A DNA stretch of 64,000 nt, taken from Burkholderiales bacterium. Lineage in GTDB: Bacteria; Pseudomonadota; Gammaproteobacteria; Burkholderiales; Usitatibacteraceae. The notes beneath the pieces are model-generated. The model saw nothing but the letters and a program-made list of their open reading frames with translations, was not told the DNA's origin and made no database searches. Positions within the stretch are counted from its first letter, which is position 1. Every line of letters starts with the position of its first letter. The stretch lies in assembly GCA_025359985.1 (NCBI GenBank), contig JANYDB010000068.1, forward strand, positions 1 through 64,000, in the 5' to 3' direction. The translations under genes and the position numbers were made by a program. Positions 19,980 through 29,708 of the stretch are shown here, piece by piece.

Positions 19980-20408
19980 ATGAGTGAAGTGGCGCTCGCA
20001 TCATTAAAGAACTATTTTGAAACCCTCACCCTGGCGGGCGTAGCAACGATCGGCCAGCACTATACGGAGGATGCGTATTTTCGTGATCCCTTTAATGAGG
20101 TGCGTGATCTGGCATCACTGCAGCATATTTTCAGCGATATGTTTGAGAGGCTGCATGAGCCGCAGTTTAAGATCATAGAAACCATCCATGACGCAGAGAG
20201 CGCGGTTCTGATATGGGATTTTTCGTTTCGCATCAAAGCCTTGAAGCCGACGCAGCAACGCCGCATCCACGGCTTATCACATATTCGTTTTGCGGCGGAT
20301 GGACGAGTCAATTATCACCGTGATTATTGGGACGCCGCCGGCGAACTGTATGAACAGTTCCCGGTGATTGGCGGGTTGATGCGTTGGTTAAAAAAGCGCG
20401 CGCAATAA
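19980..20408 (+). CDS. NTF2/SnoaL-like protein
   Basis: YTEDAYFRDPFNEVRDLASLQHIFSDMFERL...YHRDYWDAAGELYEQFPVIGGLMRWLKKR. Confidence 0.8.
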   Translation: MSEVALASLKNYFETLTLAGVATIGQHYTEDAYFRDPFNEVRDLASLQHIFSDMFERLHEPQFKIIETIHDAESAVLIWDFSFRIKALKPTQQRRIHGLSHIRFAADGRVNYHRDYWDAAGELYEQFPVIGGLMRWLKKRAQ

Positions 20409-20484
20409 TAAAAAAGCCGGAAATCGGGAGCTTAGATCATTACGCTTAACGCTTAGCGTCTAACGCGCGGGCACTTTTATCGGT

Positions 20485-21039
20485 TTATTCAAACACTTTC
20501 ACTACGCGTGCTACACCACTGGTCGTGCGGGCAATTTCGGCGGCGGCATCGCTTTCTTCTCGGTTCAGGATGCCCATCAAAAACACCACCCCGTTTTCAG
20601 TCACTACTTTCACATGATTGGGTGAGACTTTGCCGTTGTTGATGAGGCGTGCTTTGACATTAGTGGTAATCAGTGAATCATTGCTGCGTGAGGTAAAAGA
20701 AGTATTGCCACTCACATTGATTTCATTGGTCACGTTGCGCACACTGGGGATCGCGCGGATCATGTCAGCGACATCCTTCTTTGCCTGCTCGGACGGCGCT
20801 TCACCTGTAATCAGTACGGACAGGTTATAACTGGTTACATTGACATGCACATCCTTGTGCCGGTCGATCAAACGAGCGCGTGCTTTCCATTCGATATTTT
20901 CATCTTCGATATACATGCCGGTGGAACGACGATCATCTAGAACCAGCGCGGTTGCACCCACTCCGACCGCCGCCAACGGAAAACAGCCTTGTATCAGCAC
21001 CGCGGTTAACGCCATCAATAAGACCAGAATATTACGCAT
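20485..21039 (-). CDS. BON-domain lipoprotein (DolP/YraP/OsmY-like)
   Basis: MRNILVLLMALTAVLIQGCFPLAAVGVGATALVLDDRRSTGMYIEDENIEWKA; start moved to 21039 to give a lipoprotein signal. Confidence 0.88.
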   Translation of the reverse strand: MRNILVLLMALTAVLIQGCFPLAAVGVGATALVLDDRRSTGMYIEDENIEWKARARLIDRHKDVHVNVTSYNLSVLITGEAPSEQAKKDVADMIRAIPSVRNVTNEINVSGNTSFTSRSNDSLITTNVKARLINNGKVSPNHVKVVTENGVVFLMGILNREESDAAAEIARTTSGVARVVKVFE

Positions 21040-21163
21040 GAGCAGACTCCTGAAATATTTAAACAAAGTGGCGCTACTGTACGCCGCCTGATGACAAATT
21101 ACGCATAGCAATTGCAAGCCGCATTTGCATTTGGCATATGCACGCGGCATATGCACTGGCGTT

Positions 21164-21562
21164 TCAAGCCGAAAATGCATCCTTGATCCATTCGATTCGC
21201 TCGCCTGATAAATCGTTTAATAACACCGCGTCAAACCGGCACGGCGGCAGCGCGCGCATGCCGCTTAGGTAGTGTTGTGCGGCGGCGATGATGCGCTGCT
21301 GTTTGGCTATACCGATACTCGCGGCAGCACCGCCAAAATCACGATTTTTACGCAAGCGTACTTCGGCAAATACCAATGTCTTTTCAGCGCTGCGGGAGCC
21401 GCCTTCTTCATGCAAAATCAAATCAATTTCGCCAAAGCGACAGCGATAATTGCGATCAATGCAACGCAGTCCATTTTTTTGCAAAAAACGTTCAGCAATG
21501 CGCTCGGCTTCGTCGCCCGTTTCTTTTTTACTGCTTATTTTCTGGATGAGACGTGCCAGCAT
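21164..21562 (-). CDS. yraN: YraN family (UPF0102) endonuclease-like protein
   Basis: GDEAERIAERFLQKNGLRCIDRNYRCRFGEIDLI...LVFAEVRLR. Confidence 0.92.
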   Translation of the reverse strand: MLARLIQKISSKKETGDEAERIAERFLQKNGLRCIDRNYRCRFGEIDLILHEEGGSRSAEKTLVFAEVRLRKNRDFGGAAASIGIAKQQRIIAAAQHYLSGMRALPPCRFDAVLLNDLSGERIEWIKDAFSA

Positions 21563-21587
21563 ATTGATCCATTATTCGACAGGGTCA

Positions 21588-22886
21588 TCAATTTATCGGG
21601 CTAATTTGCAACGGCGGCGAAGGCTGCAAAAGCTGCGGTAAACCATCGCGCATTTCAACGGCGGTTAGCGTACGCACAAATTGTGCGCCTTCCAGATTAA
21701 GGCGGCCGGTTACGCCATCCAGCGGCATGATATTGCGTGGTTTAGCCGCCTTGAGAATCGACTGCATCACGCGCCATGCATCGATTCCCAGCGCATACAG
21801 GCGTTCATAATCAAGCGGCATGGGTGCGAGAGGCTTGGCGTAGGCCATGACGGCAGGATGATCTTTTTCTACAAACCACGGCATTTCCAAAAAACGCACG
21901 CTGTCGAGATCCAGGTTTTCTACCGCGCCAGCTCGCGCATCCAAGGCGTGTGAGGTTGCAAATACGGGCATGCCTACGGGAATAAACGGGCGGGCCAGCC
22001 GTGCGGCTTTAACATCGGCGGCGATAAACACAAAATCAGTCTGACTTTTCCCCCTGGCTTTCTCCAACGCTTTTTGCAGCCTAATGGCATCGGTAATATC
22101 GCCATTGAAGGTAATACTCTCAGTCACGGTGCCGCCGAGCCGAACCCATTCTTTTTCAAAACTATCCTGAATCCGTTTGCTCAATGCGGTGGCGCTGGTT
22201 AAGACCGCCACATTATGCAGGCCCGCCAGCAATGCCTCGCGGGCCACGCTGCGCGCTTCGGCATCCAGGTTCAGAGAAATATAAAAAAATCGATCCGGCA
22301 AATCTGTTTCAGTCGGCGCATTCAGGGCCAGCGTGGGAATGTAGCCCGCCTCTTTAACCATCAGATTAGTGCCGTCACGCGTTACGCCGCCAATAATTGC
22401 GATCGCTCCGTCCTGTATCGCTTTGCGATATTGCGTACCTAACGAGGCCGATTCATCATCTCGTGCGTAAATGCGATATGGGGTGGCTTGTTTGCCGTCA
22501 ACGGTGGCAGCAGCGATGAAACCCTGTTTGATCGCATCAGCGACTGCGCCAAAGGCTTTCGAGTGGAGGGGGATAATTAGAGCAATATGCGGTGTGGGGT
22601 CGTCTTTTTTTTCAATCAGTTTTTCAGCCGCTTTCTCCACTAACTTGAGTTGTTCGGCAACCGGCGCGTTGATGAGAGTGCTGGTAGGTGGTGTAGACAA
22701 GATGAGCGGAAAGGGTGTGGTGACCGTAGAAGCTGTGGTTGGCAGCGTCGCAGGGTTTGGGTTAGTCTGCGCTACAGCAAGCCAGCTTGAACCTAGCATG
22801 GCCATACCCCATGCAGCACCTGAAAAGGCTTTTGCAAAATGCCTGCCAGGATTCGCACCGCTACCCGAAAAATTATCTAAGTGCAT
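21588..22886 (-). CDS. Penicillin-binding protein activator (LpoA/YraM-like)
   Basis: HIALIIPLHSKAFGAVADAIKQGFIAAA...; divergent from rsmI and next to yraN and dolP. Confidence 0.88.
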   Translation of the reverse strand: MHLDNFSGSGANPGRHFAKAFSGAAWGMAMLGSSWLAVAQTNPNPATLPTTASTVTTPFPLILSTPPTSTLINAPVAEQLKLVEKAAEKLIEKKDDPTPHIALIIPLHSKAFGAVADAIKQGFIAAATVDGKQATPYRIYARDDESASLGTQYRKAIQDGAIAIIGGVTRDGTNLMVKEAGYIPTLALNAPTETDLPDRFFYISLNLDAEARSVAREALLAGLHNVAVLTSATALSKRIQDSFEKEWVRLGGTVTESITFNGDITDAIRLQKALEKARGKSQTDFVFIAADVKAARLARPFIPVGMPVFATSHALDARAGAVENLDLDSVRFLEMPWFVEKDHPAVMAYAKPLAPMPLDYERLYALGIDAWRVMQSILKAAKPRNIMPLDGVTGRLNLEGAQFVRTLTAVEMRDGLPQLLQPSPPLQISPIN

Positions 22887-22906
22887 AAAAGAATAGAGCC
22901 CGCATC

Positions 22907-23779
22907 GTGTCCGAAAAAATCATAAACGCATTATATGTGGTCGCCACACCGATCGGGAATCTGGGCGATATTACCCATCGTGCGCTTGATATTTTACGCA
23001 ACGTTAATGTGGTAGCCGCAGAAGACACGCGCATGACAAAATCATTGCTCGCCCATTTTGGCATCGGCGCCAAATTGATTGCGGTGCACGAGCACAACGA
23101 ACGCCATGCTGCCGATGGTATTGTCAAACTATTGAGTGAAGGCCAATCGACAGCGTTGGTGACGGATGCAGGTACGCCGGCGGTCAGTGACCCTGGCGCG
23201 CAAGTAGTAGCCGCAGTCCGCGCTGCCGGGTTCACGGTCATACCGATCCCCGGCGCCAGCGCTTTGGTGGCGGCTATTTCAGCCAGCGGCGAGGGTGAGC
23301 ACGGATTTTTATTTCACGGTTTTTTACCGGTTAAAGAAGGTGATCGCAGGCGCCAACTTGAAAGCTTGAAAGAGTCGCCTTACGCGATCGTGCTCTATGA
23401 ATCCCCGCACCGGGTCATCGATTCAGTGACCACCATTGCGGCAGTGATGGGCGACAGTCGCGAGCTGGTTATTTGTCGGGAGCTGACCAAAAAATTCGAA
23501 ACCATTGTGAGATTAAAACTTAGCGAAGCGGTTCCTTGGCTGGAATCAGACGATAACAACCAGCGTGGCGAATTTGTGCTGATATTATCAAACCCTAGCG
23601 TAGGAGCTAGTTTAGAGCCAGAAATGGCTCAAACACAATTGCTGGAGCGGACTTTGTCTATTTTATTAACCGAACTGCCGCTGAAGCAAGCAGTAGGTCT
23701 CGCCGTTAAATTAACCGGCGAGAAAAAAAATCGGGTTTATGCGAAGGCGTTGTCTTTGACTATAAAAGCAGCAGGCTAA
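22907..23779 (+). CDS. rsmI: 16S rRNA (cytidine1402-2'-O)-methyltransferase
   Basis: LYVVATPIGNLGDITHRALDILRNVNVVAAEDTRMTKSLLAHFGI...VTDAGTPAVSDPGAQVV. Confidence 0.97.
   Translation: MSEKIINALYVVATPIGNLGDITHRALDILRNVNVVAAEDTRMTKSLLAHFGIGAKLIAVHEHNERHAADGIVKLLSEGQSTALVTDAGTPAVSDPGAQVVAAVRAAGFTVIPIPGASALVAAISASGEGEHGFLFHGFLPVKEGDRRRQLESLKESPYAIVLYESPHRVIDSVTTIAAVMGDSRELVICRELTKKFETIVRLKLSEAVPWLESDDNNQRGEFVLILSNPSVGASLEPEMAQTQLLERTLSILLTELPLKQAVGLAVKLTGEKKNRVYAKALSLTIKAAG
23590..23655. repeat. Dispersed palindromic repeat family, copy E, within rsmI coding sequence
   Basis: aaaccctagcgtaggagc...gtttagagccagaaatggctcaaac...gctggagcggacttt. Confidence 0.5.
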
Positions 23780-23793
23780 CTGATGTTAACCGT

Positions 23794-25050
23794 TCAGCGC
23801 GGCGCACGCACTTCACGCTTGCTCATTATCATTAGCCAGCCATAGCCGCATATACCCGCCACCACAGAAGCGACCAGAACCGCCATCTTTGAGGCATTAA
23901 TCTCGGCCGCGCTGGTGGCAAAAGCAAGTTGGGTGATGAAGATCGACATCGTAAAACCAATACCGCCGAGCATTCCTGCACCCATGATATGTCGCCAGTT
24001 CAAGCCCGCCGGCAAGCGACACCAGCCGATTCCAACGGCCACGTAGCAGAGCGCCATAACGCCCAGCGGCTTGCCCAGGACCAGGCCTGCCATGATGCCC
24101 ATGCTGTTTACACTGGACATGCTCGTCAGCCAGCCAGCATCCACGACAACGCCCGTATTGGCCAGCGCAAAAATCGGCAGAATCATAAAGGCAACCGGCT
24201 TGTGTAAAAAATGTTCGAGCCGATATGACGGCGACTCGACATTGCTATCTTTGGCGGCAAATGGAATGATGAACGCCAGCACCACGCCAGCAATGGTTGC
24301 GTGAACACCTGATTTCAGCATCAGAAACCATAACAGCGCGCCACCCAGTAAATAAGGCGTGAGCCACATCACCCGCAACTTGCGATTGAGTGTCACCAAC
24401 GTTAAGCTAACGATGATCGCACCTCCTAAATAGACAAGCGAAATTTGTGCTGTGTAAAAAACGGCAATGACGATGATCGCGCCCAGATCATCAATCACCG
24501 CAAACGCCACCACCAATATTTTTAAGGAGGGCGGAATGCGCTTTCCCAGCAACGCCAGCGCTGCAATGGCAAACGCAATATCGGTTGCCATCGGGATCCC
24601 GAATCCCGGCTGCGTGGGCGTACCCGCGTTTAGGGCATAGTGAATCAGTGCGGGGGCCAACATGCCACCAATGGCCGCAAACACCGGCAGTAACCCATTC
24701 TGCACGCTAGATAATTCGCCCACATAAAGCTCACGTTTCAACTCTAAACCGATCAGCAGAAAAAAGATTGCCATCAGTGCATCGTTTACCCAATGCTCAA
24801 TTTTTAGCGGCCCGAGATCGCCATGCCAAAAGTTTAGGTAGCCCTGACCTGCCGGTGAGTTTGTAATCGCGAGTGATAAAACGGTGCAGACGACGAGCAC
24901 TATCCCGCCCGCCCGCTCCGACTCGAAAAATTGGCTGAAAGTATTTGATAATGCTGGAATGGCTTTACACATGATGGGTGGCCAATAAGAAAAATAATTT
25001 AGTTTAAAGCAGCGTTTTGCGCAAGCGGGATAGGTTAAAAATAAAAGCAA
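23794..25050 (-). CDS. nhaA: Na+/H+ antiporter NhaA
   Basis: HWVNDALMAIFFLLIGLELKRELYVGELSS...MATDIAFAIAALALLGKRIPPSLKILVVAFAVIDDLGAIIVIA. Confidence 0.97.
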   Translation of the reverse strand: MLLFLTYPACAKRCFKLNYFSYWPPIMCKAIPALSNTFSQFFESERAGGIVLVVCTVLSLAITNSPAGQGYLNFWHGDLGPLKIEHWVNDALMAIFFLLIGLELKRELYVGELSSVQNGLLPVFAAIGGMLAPALIHYALNAGTPTQPGFGIPMATDIAFAIAALALLGKRIPPSLKILVVAFAVIDDLGAIIVIAVFYTAQISLVYLGGAIIVSLTLVTLNRKLRVMWLTPYLLGGALLWFLMLKSGVHATIAGVVLAFIIPFAAKDSNVESPSYRLEHFLHKPVAFMILPIFALANTGVVVDAGWLTSMSSVNSMGIMAGLVLGKPLGVMALCYVAVGIGWCRLPAGLNWRHIMGAGMLGGIGFTMSIFITQLAFATSAAEINASKMAVLVASVVAGICGYGWLMIMSKREVRAPR

Positions 25051-25133
25051 AACGACATCAAAAAGAAAGCAGTCAACAACGCTAACAAGCGCCGACTTTT
25101 ATATTTACAGGTTCCACCATTTATAATAGTGAT

Positions 25134-26165
25134 ATGACTAAATTAATCATGACCCGTCCCGATGATTGGCATTTGCATGTGCGCGATGGCGCCGCGCTGG
25201 CGGCCGTACTGCCTGATACGGTGCGTCAATTTGCCCGTGCCATTATCATGCCTAATTTGAAACCGCCGGTGCGAAGCGTTGATGAGGCTGGCGCGTATCG
25301 CAATCGGATTATGGCGGCCCTTCCTGAAGGCGCTTCGTTTGAACCGCTGATGACGCTGTATTTAACCGATAACACGCAGCCGCACGAAATCATCAATGCC
25401 AAGCAAAGCGGATTTGTGAAAGCGGTGAAGTATTACCCCGCTGGCGCGACAACTAATTCAGATTCCGGTGTTACCGATATGCGCAAATGCGATGCGGTGT
25501 TTGAAGCGATGCAGGCGGCGGGTATGCCACTATTGCTGCATGGCGAAGTAACCGATAGCCAGATTGATATTTTTGACCGCGAAAAAGTATTCATCGAAAA
25601 GCATCTCATTCCGCTGACGCTGCGTTTTCCCGCATTGCGTATCGTGTTTGAGCACATCACGACGGCAGACGCGGTCAAGTTTGTACTAGCCGCGAGCGAT
25701 TATGTTGCGGCTACCATTACTGCGCATCATTTACTTTATAACCGCAGCGATATTTTCAAGGGCGGCATTCGTCCGCATTATTATTGCTTGCCGGTATTAA
25801 AGCGTGAAGAGCATCGCGTGGCCTTATTGAAAGCGGCGACTAGCGGTAATCCAAAGTTTTTTCTCGGCACCGATAGTGCGCCGCATGCTAAAAATTCCAA
25901 GGAAACAAGCTGTGGCTGCGCAGGTTGTTATACTGCTCTGCATGCGATGGAGCTTTATGCGGAGGCGTTCGAGAGCGTGAACGCGCTGGATAAACTAGAA
26001 GGGTTTGCGAGTTTTTTCGGCGCCGATTTTTATCGTCTGCCGCGCAATACTGGCACCATCACGCTTGAAAAATCCGCATGGCAAATTCCCGAAGAGCTAG
26101 CCTATGCCGATGCAAGCCTGGTGCCCTTGCGCGCGGGCGAAACGATTCAATGGCGGATGATTTAA
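25134..26165 (+). CDS. pyrC: Dihydroorotase
   Basis: [23 protein letters not shown]...[16 protein letters not shown]...[14 protein letters not shown]. Confidence 0.97.
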   Translation: MTKLIMTRPDDWHLHVRDGAALAAVLPDTVRQFARAIIMPNLKPPVRSVDEAGAYRNRIMAALPEGASFEPLMTLYLTDNTQPHEIINAKQSGFVKAVKYYPAGATTNSDSGVTDMRKCDAVFEAMQAAGMPLLLHGEVTDSQIDIFDREKVFIEKHLIPLTLRFPALRIVFEHITTADAVKFVLAASDYVAATITAHHLLYNRSDIFKGGIRPHYYCLPVLKREEHRVALLKAATSGNPKFFLGTDSAPHAKNSKETSCGCAGCYTALHAMELYAEAFESVNALDKLEGFASFFGADFYRLPRNTGTITLEKSAWQIPEELAYADASLVPLRAGETIQWRMI

Positions 26166-26169
26166 TCGG

Positions 26170-26988
26170 GTGCAACAGCTTTCCTGGCAGGATGCCAAGC
26201 TGCGTTTTTCCGCTCATGGTTTTGATGCAGTGCGCGCGGCAATCGCAGCGCTGAATCACGATGAATGGCCAGCGCTAGATGCGATCAATCAGATTGCCAC
26301 ACTGCGCGGGCTGATAAATTATCGCCAGCAGCCACTTCAATTTATCGCGCCTAATGATAGCCATATCAAAACCATGCATTATGAAACCCTGATTGCTGAA
26401 CGAGGCGAAATCGCGACGCGAAAAAATTGGCACGACTTTTTTAATGCCTTGCAGTGGCTGACTTTTCCGCAAGCTAAAGCCGCCATCAGCGAAATGCACA
26501 CTCGCTTGCTCGCCGCATATCCACCAGAAACCAAAGTGCGCTCCATCGCGCGTGATGTGCTGACGCTGTTTGACGAAGCCAGCGTCATCGTGGCGTCGAG
26601 TGACACCACGCTGCTGGACCTAATCCGAAATTTTCAGTGGCGCACATTATTTGTGGAACGTCGCGCCGAGGTGATAGCGGATATGCACTTTTACCTGGCC
26701 GGGCATTCCGTACTTGAAAAAATGCTTGACCCGTTCATCGGCATTACCGCAAAAGCGCTGTTGCTGGAGGTCGATAAAACATTTACAGCACGACCCTATA
26801 GCGCACAAATCATCGAGCTGGATGCGCGTGCACGTGATTGGCTGATGGTGCCTGAAAATCTGACCAGCACCCGACATCTGCATCCATTGCCGATACTCGG
26901 CATTCCGGGCTGGGATGCGCGAAACGAGGCGGTATCTTTTTATGCTGATACGCATTACTTCCGCAGCGGTCGCATCAAAGACCGGTAG
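26170..26988 (+). CDS. DUF3025 family protein
   Basis: WHDFFNALQWLTFPQAKAAISEMH...LTLFDEASVIVASSD; alternative start codon. Confidence 0.85.
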   Translation: MQQLSWQDAKLRFSAHGFDAVRAAIAALNHDEWPALDAINQIATLRGLINYRQQPLQFIAPNDSHIKTMHYETLIAERGEIATRKNWHDFFNALQWLTFPQAKAAISEMHTRLLAAYPPETKVRSIARDVLTLFDEASVIVASSDTTLLDLIRNFQWRTLFVERRAEVIADMHFYLAGHSVLEKMLDPFIGITAKALLLEVDKTFTARPYSAQIIELDARARDWLMVPENLTSTRHLHPLPILGIPGWDARNEAVSFYADTHYFRSGRIKDR

Positions 26989-27040
26989 CAACAAGGTCCA
27001 TGCAAGCCGATGCAAGTACCCGCATGCGATAATACACGTG

Positions 27041-27354
27041 GAAGCTCATCAGACGGTCGCTGTGTATTTTATGTGCATAGAGGAAAGTCCGGACTCCATC
27101 GGGCAGGGTAGTGGGTAACACCCATCCATCGTGAGGTGAGGATTAGAGCTACAGAGACGAGCCAGTTAAGTCTGGGTGAAACGAGCAATCTCTACCTGGA
27201 GCAATACCAAATAGGCAGGTGCTGACGTGGCCCACGGAGCCTGCGGGTAGGTAGCTAGAGGCGGGCGGTAACGCACGTCCCAGATGAATGACCGTCATAG
27301 CGCGAGGGGCAACCCAAACGCCGTAACAGAATCCGGCTTATCGGTGAGCTTCCA
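27041..27354 (+). ncRNA. rnpB: RNase P RNA, bacterial type A
   Basis: gaagctcatcagacggtcgc 5' end; GAGGAAAGTCCGGACTCCATCGGGCAG; cgcgaggggcaacccaaacg; ACAGAATCCGGCTTAT; gagcttcc pairs with the 5' gaagctc. Confidence 0.95.
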
Positions 27355-27835
27355 CTTATTCGGAATTTCGGCCTTCATTCGACTGACTGGCGGGGATCGT
27401 TAATCAAAAACCGCGGTATTTGCTGGTTGATACGCGGCTTATTTGCGCTACTTAAATTGACGGAATGGGCGAATTTCTTCTATGGCCGAATTTTTTATAT
27501 TCCACCGCTACAGAGCCAATAATTCATTTGTTAAACAATCAACGAAAGCCAATTCCTGCTAAACAAGGCTTTGCATTCATAATTTGAAAAATCACTGAAA
27601 CAAATTGCGGAACCGCAGCACCTCTTTCAGGATTTACTAACTGACGATGCGCCTTCCCTCAACTTTGTTTCTATGTAATCAGCTTCGACGAAATCGATAG
27701 CGTTAAATTATGCCTAAAACCTCCGAAAGCACTTTAACTTCAAACTCTAAATTACTAATTATCAACAAAGTTTTCCACAGGCGAACTACTTAAGCAATCG
27801 TACGTAAGTCCCTGACGCAAAAGAAAAAAATCTCT

Positions 27836-27860
27836 AAACCCGCTTGACTGCGGGTTTTTT
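27836..27860 (+). terminator. Rho-independent-terminator-like hairpin upstream of mraZ
   Basis: aaacccgc-ttgact-gcgggtttttt. Confidence 0.6.
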
Positions 27861-27879
27861 GTTGCCTATAGTGTCCACA

Positions 27880-27900
27880 AGTGGTGAAAAGTGGGATTTT
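27880..27900 (+). promoter_or_regulatory. Putative MraZ-binding direct repeats
   Basis: aGTGGTGaaaaGTGGGAtttt: two TGGNN boxes at 10-bp period upstream of mraZ. Confidence 0.5.
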
Positions 27901-27945
27901 GCGCAAATCCGGCTTTTTTCCTATCAAAGCAAACGAGGAGAAGTC

Positions 27946-28389
27946 GTGTTTCAAGGTGCGTCACAGATCAATTTGGATGTGAAGGGTCGACTTGCCGTCC
28001 CGGTCAAACATCGTGACCCGCTGGCTGCCCCCAGCGCGGGGAAATTGGTGTTGACAGCGCATCCTGAGGGCTGCCTGCTGCTGTATCCGCTGCAAGCGTG
28101 GGAGCCGATTCGCGACAAGGCGATGAAATTTCCCAGCCTTGATCGCACCGCCAGTTTGTGGAAGCGTCTGCTAATTGGTTTTGCCGAAGAAATGACGCTC
28201 GATAACGCGGGCCGCATTCTGGTGTCACCGGAGCTTCGTCAATACGCGGGAATCGAAAAACAGATTATGTTGGTCGGGCAAGGCAGCCACTTTGAGGTAT
28301 GGAATTTAAACGCGTGGGGCGAGCAGCTGAATGCGCTCAAATCCGGTACGGCAGGCTTGCCACCGGGAACCGAAAATTTTTCTCTCTGA
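27946..28389 (+). CDS. mraZ: Transcriptional regulator MraZ
   Basis: VFQGASQINLDVKGRLAVPVKHRD...LIGFAEEMTLDNAGRILVSPELRQYAGIEKQIMLVGQGSHFEVW; GTG start. Confidence 0.96.
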   Translation: MFQGASQINLDVKGRLAVPVKHRDPLAAPSAGKLVLTAHPEGCLLLYPLQAWEPIRDKAMKFPSLDRTASLWKRLLIGFAEEMTLDNAGRILVSPELRQYAGIEKQIMLVGQGSHFEVWNLNAWGEQLNALKSGTAGLPPGTENFSL

Positions 28390-28398
28390 CCGAGCACT

Positions 28399-29397
28399 GT
28401 GAATGAATCCTCTCCGCCGTCAGCACACATTACCGTCCTGCTTCGTGAGGCGGTTGATGAGCTGTCGGTGCAAGCCCAACCGGATGGGGTGTTCATTGAT
28501 TGCACCTTTGGGCGTGGCGGGCACAGCCGTGAAATTTTGTCGCGGCTGGGGCCCAATGGAAAACTGATTGCGATTGATCGCGACGAGGCGGCGATTAAAA
28601 GCTGCACCATTGTCGATCAAAGATTCATCCTGGTGCATGCGGCGATGAGTGATATTGCCGAGGTTTTAAAGCAGCAAAAAATTATCGCAGCAGATGGGGT
28701 ATTGGCTGATTTTGGGGTGTCGTCCCCGCAGTTGGATGTGGCGGAACGCGGGTTCAGTTTTCGGTTTGATGCGCCGCTCGACATGCGCATGGATCAAACC
28801 CAGGGTGAGACTGTGGCTGCTTGGCTAGAACGCGCAGAAGAGCGCGATATTGGGGAGGTTATTTGGCGCTATGGTGAAGAACGGTTTGCTAAATCAATTG
28901 CAAGGAAGATTGTTGAGGCAAGGAGCGGCAGAGGTATTCGGACCACGCGCGAGCTTGCCCAGCTCGTGGCTGAAACCGTCCGCACGCGCGAGCCGGGCCA
29001 GCACCCCGCAACCCGCACGTTTCAAGCTTTTCGGATTTTCATCAATCAAGAGCTTGAAGAGATAGAAAAAGTTTTACCGCGAGCTGTGCAGTGCCTGCGG
29101 ACCGGAGGAAGATTGGTTGCTATCAGTTTCCACTCGCTGGAAGATCGCATCGTGAAGCGCTTCATGCAAGCGGCTTCTAGGGCGGACCGACTCCCCTCAA
29201 ATTTCCCGATTCGTGCAGGTGAAATCAACGAGGCCACGCTCAGTTTGCGGGGGCGTGCGCAAAAGCCGGGCGATGCTGAAATCTCGGCGAATCCGCGCGC
29301 CCGTTCAGCCGTGATGCGCGTGGCTGAACGAACGGCACTCAATGCGGCGGCTGGTATGCGTGAACCAACCGTGCACTTATCGAGTGAGCCACTATGA
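28399..29397 (+). CDS. rsmH: 16S rRNA (cytosine1402-N4)-methyltransferase
   Basis: [15 protein letters not shown]...[16 protein letters not shown]...[31 protein letters not shown]. Confidence 0.97.
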   Translation: MNESSPPSAHITVLLREAVDELSVQAQPDGVFIDCTFGRGGHSREILSRLGPNGKLIAIDRDEAAIKSCTIVDQRFILVHAAMSDIAEVLKQQKIIAADGVLADFGVSSPQLDVAERGFSFRFDAPLDMRMDQTQGETVAAWLERAEERDIGEVIWRYGEERFAKSIARKIVEARSGRGIRTTRELAQLVAETVRTREPGQHPATRTFQAFRIFINQELEEIEKVLPRAVQCLRTGGRLVAISFHSLEDRIVKRFMQAASRADRLPSNFPIRAGEINEATLSLRGRAQKPGDAEISANPRARSAVMRVAERTALNAAAGMREPTVHLSSEPL

Positions 29398-29708
29398 CCA
29401 GGCTCAATATGATCCTGTTAATCACCCTCGTCGGTTGCGCGTTATCGGTGGTTACCTCACAGCATAAAGCGCGCAAATTATTTATGGAATTGCAAAGCGA
29501 GCACGATCGCGAACGCAAGACCGATCAGGAGTGGCGGGAATTACAAATCGAATCCCAAACCCTGGGCACCGGTAAACGTATTGAGCAAAAAGCGCAGCGT
29601 GATTTAGGTATGGTGGTCCCCGATGCGAAAAAAACCGTGATCGTGGTGCTGGACGTCAATATCAACGCCAACGTCAATACCAAAGCGGCAGACGAGGCGG
29701 GCAAATGA
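29394..29708 (+). CDS. ftsL: Cell division protein FtsL
   Basis: Small N-terminal TM plus coiled-coil protein between rsmH and fts[37 protein letters not shown]. Confidence 0.9.
   Translation: MTRLNMILLITLVGCALSVVTSQHKARKLFMELQSEHDRERKTDQEWRELQIESQTLGTGKRIEQKAQRDLGMVVPDAKKTVIVVLDVNINANVNTKAADEAGK

Noticed and set aside
27770-27778. Single DnaA-box-like ttttccaca near rnpB/mraZ
   Set aside because: One isolated match is expected by chance; no cluster, no dnaA/dnaN nearby
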